A stretch of DNA of 64,000 nucleotides, taken from the NCBI RefSeq assembly GCF_900101745.1, contig NZ_FNAD01000022.1, forward strand, positions 26,073 to 90,072. Reading direction: 5' to 3'. The position numbers and the translations under genes are program-made. The DNA is from Glycomyces harbinensis. GTDB taxonomy: Bacteria > Actinomycetota > Actinomycetes > Mycobacteriales > Micromonosporaceae. Positions 61,920 to 64,000 of this stretch are shown piece after piece (the first letter of the stretch is position 1; every line of letters begins with the position of its first letter). The notes beneath the pieces are model-generated. The model saw only the letters and a program-made list of their open reading frames with translations, was not told where the DNA came from and did not search any database.

Positions 61920-63134
61920 TCAGTCATCGAAGGCTGCAAACATTTCCCGTTGACTGACCTGGGCGATCCGTTGTGCGTCGTATTCAACGGGGTCGGCGGC
62001 TCGCAGCGAGTCAAAGACGAAGTCGATAGCCGATTTCAGGCCCCAGACCTCGACGTAATCCGGCCAACCATGCTGCCCCGCTTCAAGGTCGCGCTGGCGG
62101 GCGAAGATGTAGTCAGCCCAGTTTCTGGCCATTGGATAGCGGTGGTGAAAATCGTGGCACACAGTGTCGCCGGTCAGCACCAGATAACGACTCGGGAAAT
62201 GGACGAACGCCATGCGCAGCCCCCAGCGCAACCACCGCAGCGCTCGACGCGGCACCGGCAAGTCCGCCGATGGTGCCGCCTCCCCCAAGAAGATCGCGTT
62301 GGTCAATCCTCCGAAGTATGCACGCCCTTTCCGGTCGACAATAGATGGATCGGGGAAGGTGTGCTTCACACACAACCGGAAGGTATTGCTGATCTGGAAG
62401 AACAGAACCAACGGCAGCCACCAACCCAACACCACCACAAGCCAGGTTTCGGTGAGAACGCCGACGGCGATGACGCCGATATGGAAAGCCGGGGTCAAGA
62501 TCCGGTCGAGAACCGATGCCGAGTGGAAGTAGGACCGAAGCCGAGCGACAAAGAAACGGGCGTGGAACAAGGGTGAGGCGACTTTACCCAGCACAGTGGC
62601 CCACATCCGGCGACGGGTCATACCCGGTCGGAGCTCCAACGTGAGCAGGATGGCTTGGACGGTGGGATCCCGAACGGTCATATGGTGCCGCGCATGATGG
62701 TCTGCGACATGCTCCGCTTGATAGCGCTCGAAAGACTGGATCAGCAGCAGTCCCGCCACCAGGCGGCCCACAACTCGATCCCAGCGGGGCTTGCCCCACA
62801 TGTTTCGGTGAGCACATTGGTGGAAGATCATCAGCCGCAGGTTGCGCTGGCCGTGTAGGACCGAGGCCCACCCTGGGATGAGCAGCAGCCACCAAGCCCA
62901 ACTTCCGGTCGCGGTAACCGCGATGGCGCTCATTGTCAACCCGGAGCACAAGGTGAATACCGCCGCACCAAGATGAGCTGTCGGGGTCATTCTCGGCCCG
63001 GTCTGACCGTACAAGGGCTTGCCGGTCAGATAAGTAAGGGGCAGTTGGACATACCTGGGAAGGCCCCGCATGGTCTCCCGAACTGCAGTCTGCCCGGCTT
63101 CAGGTGTAGTGGTTGAGGCAAGTACGGATGCCAT
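61920..63134 (-). CDS. Membrane di-iron fatty-acid-desaturase-like protein
   Basis: 404 residues. Two hydrophobic hairpins (about residues 55-92 and 215-255). The eight-histidine desaturase pattern is complete: HQCAH, HHARHH preceded by a further His, and HDFHH. Such enzymes desaturate, hydroxylate or otherwise oxidise an acyl chain or other C-H bonds with O2. The real substrate cannot be told. GGGAG lies 8 bases before the ATG at 63134. It is the first gene of the operon, 107 bases ahead of glmS. Confidence 0.88.
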   Translation of the reverse strand: MASVLASTTTPEAGQTAVRETMRGLPRYVQLPLTYLTGKPLYGQTGPRMTPTAHLGAAVFTLCSGLTMSAIAVTATGSWAWWLLLIPGWASVLHGQRNLRLMIFHQCAHRNMWGKPRWDRVVGRLVAGLLLIQSFERYQAEHVADHHARHHMTVRDPTVQAILLTLELRPGMTRRRMWATVLGKVASPLFHARFFVARLRSYFHSASVLDRILTPAFHIGVIAVGVLTETWLVVVLGWWLPLVLFFQISNTFRLCVKHTFPDPSIVDRKGRAYFGGLTNAIFLGEAAPSADLPVPRRALRWLRWGLRMAFVHFPSRYLVLTGDTVCHDFHHRYPMARNWADYIFARQRDLEAGQHGWPDYVEVWGLKSAIDFVFDSLRAADPVEYDAQRIAQVSQREMFAAFDD

Positions 63135-63596
63135 TCTGGCGTCTCCCTCATGTTGTTCCGTGTCAGGCGACAGGACCGCGTCCTCGCGACCAAGGGCTTG
63201 CGAACCGCAGCCGGCGTCCACTTGAGTGAGGAGATTATTCCGACATGTGCCGCAGCTAACATGAGTTTTACAGTGGGAGAAGGGATCCACAAGGCGGAAC
63301 ACCGGCGGAACACCGGCAGGAACTCCTCCTCGGCTCGCGAGCCGCTGGCGCCTGACCAGGGAGCTGCAGGAAATTGGTCCTTGGTTTGCTTGTGCCCGTG
63401 GGTGTTTAGGAGCGGAGCCTGCCCTCACAGCAGCCGCACCACCACAGCCCGGCCCGACAACACCGATCGACTACGGGGAACCGCGCCCTTCTTAAGTCGA
63501 CCCTCGTCAATCCGGTTGCGTTCCAGTGGCAACCTGGTTAGCGTCCGCCCAGGGCATGGCCGGCCGATGGTCGGCCGGCGTGAACAAGGGGCGTCG
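63135..63596. other. 462-base divergent intergenic region
   Basis: Promoters for the mutase operon (leftward) and the MFS gene (rightward). It contains two CGGAACACCGG-type direct repeats (63297-63327) and a 9-base inverted repeat (GCCGGCCGA/TCGGCCGGC, 63559-63579) just before the MFS ribosome site. No cobalamin riboswitch is visible. Confidence 0.5.
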
Positions 63597-64000
63597 ATGC
63601 ATTTGGGAGCCGACTACCGCCGGATCTGGTTCGGCAACGCGTCAGCGAACCTGGCCGACGGCATCACGTTCATCGCCCTTCCGCTGCTTGCCACGACGGT
63701 CACGGACAGCCCGATCGCGATCGCCGGCCTCGCGGTCGCGTACTCGCTCTCGCGCATCGTCTCGGTGCTCGGCATCGGCGTGCTCATCGACCGCGTCGAC
63801 CGGCGCCGCCTGGCGTACCTCGCGAACTTCTCCCGCGCCGCAATGTTCGCCCTCCTGACCGGCCTCGTGCTCCTGGACGCCGCACCGATCGCCACGCTCT
63901 ACCTCGTCTACGCCGTCATGGGCGTCATCGAGACCCTCGCCGACGGCACAGCGCGCGCCGTCCTGCCCCAAGCAGTCCCACCGGAGGGACTCGACAAGGC
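63597..64000 (+). CDS. MFS transporter, partial
   Basis: The first 134 residues run off the window. DYRRIWFGNASANLADGITFIALPLLATTV is the first helix and loop, followed by VLIDRVDRRRLAYLANFSRA, the loop-2 type motif, so this is an MFS antiporter. AAGGGG precedes the ATG at 63597. It is GC-rich like the core genes, not like the operon on its left, so it may not belong to it. An in-frame ATG at 63567 lies inside the hairpin. Confidence 0.75.
   Translation, partial: MHLGADYRRIWFGNASANLADGITFIALPLLATTVTDSPIAIAGLAVAYSLSRIVSVLGIGVLIDRVDRRRLAYLANFSRAAMFALLTGLVLLDAAPIATLYLVYAVMGVIETLADGTARAVLPQAVPPEGLDK

Noticed and set aside
63135..63596. Cobalamin riboswitch before the B12-dependent mutase operon
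   Set aside because: No B12-box or matching conserved blocks could be found on the minus strand.

Overview
The window is chromosomal DNA of a very GC-rich actinobacterium. Evidence is WhiB1, nickel superoxide dismutase, a PdtaS-type kinase, a DUF2469-rnhB-lepB-rplS-trmD-rimM-khpA-rpsP block, an actinobacterial 7Fe ferredoxin-dapC pair, a c-di-AMP (ydaO) riboswitch before a NlpC/P60 hydrolase, and the short RRHVDxCRV leader peptide before the sulfite reductase. The family could be Glycomycetaceae or Micromonosporales, but the genus cannot be settled from sequence reading alone. GtrA and spermidine-synthase-like genes are consistent but not diagnostic.

Layout. 0-5.9 kb: small membrane protein, quinone oxidoreductase, sodN, an RsbW-like protein, whiB1 behind an 800-base structured upstream region with a perfect CRP-type site, and a lipid kinase. 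5.9-9.5 kb: assimilatory sulfate reduction unit (leader peptide, sulfite reductase, zinc ribbon, cysH, chelatase), all leftward. 9.6-18.5 kb: pdtaS and the housekeeping ribosome/tRNA-modification block with two signal peptidases, then proS. 18.6-28.5 kb: CtpE-like P-type ATPase, DrrAB-like ABC exporter, a 1001-residue AAA ATPase, a secreted proline-rich protein, dapC and fdxA. 28.6-29.85 kb: an IS1341-type element carrying only tnpB and its omega-RNA end. 29.9-40.9 kb: GNAT, membrane proteins, SulP, heparinase II/III, MerR, spermidine-synthase-like enzyme, c-di-AMP riboswitch with NlpC/P60, a group 2 sigma factor and orn. 41-46.6 kb: tRNA-His, two DUF1707 proteins, and map-adk-secY-rplO-rpmD-rpsE, a piece of the spc operon without its usual neighbours on either side. 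47.3-55.1 kb: a rightward cell-surface glycan set (GtrA, two glycosyltransferase proteins, a large multidomain secreted protein).

55.2-63.1 kb is the most unusual part. It is a leftward, translationally coupled seven-gene operon of visibly lower GC: membrane di-iron desaturase, B12-dependent glutamate mutase small and large subunits, two ATP-grasp ligases, a Fe(II)/2-oxoglutarate oxygenase and an MFS exporter. The mutase should make 3-methylaspartate from glutamate. The oxygenase and desaturase could modify it or a partner, the two ligases could form amide bonds, and the MFS protein could export the product. There is no NRPS, PKS or PLP enzyme in it, so it looks like a compact, apparently undescribed route to a 3-methylaspartate-derived small peptide or amino acid. 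A divergent MFS gene runs off the right edge.
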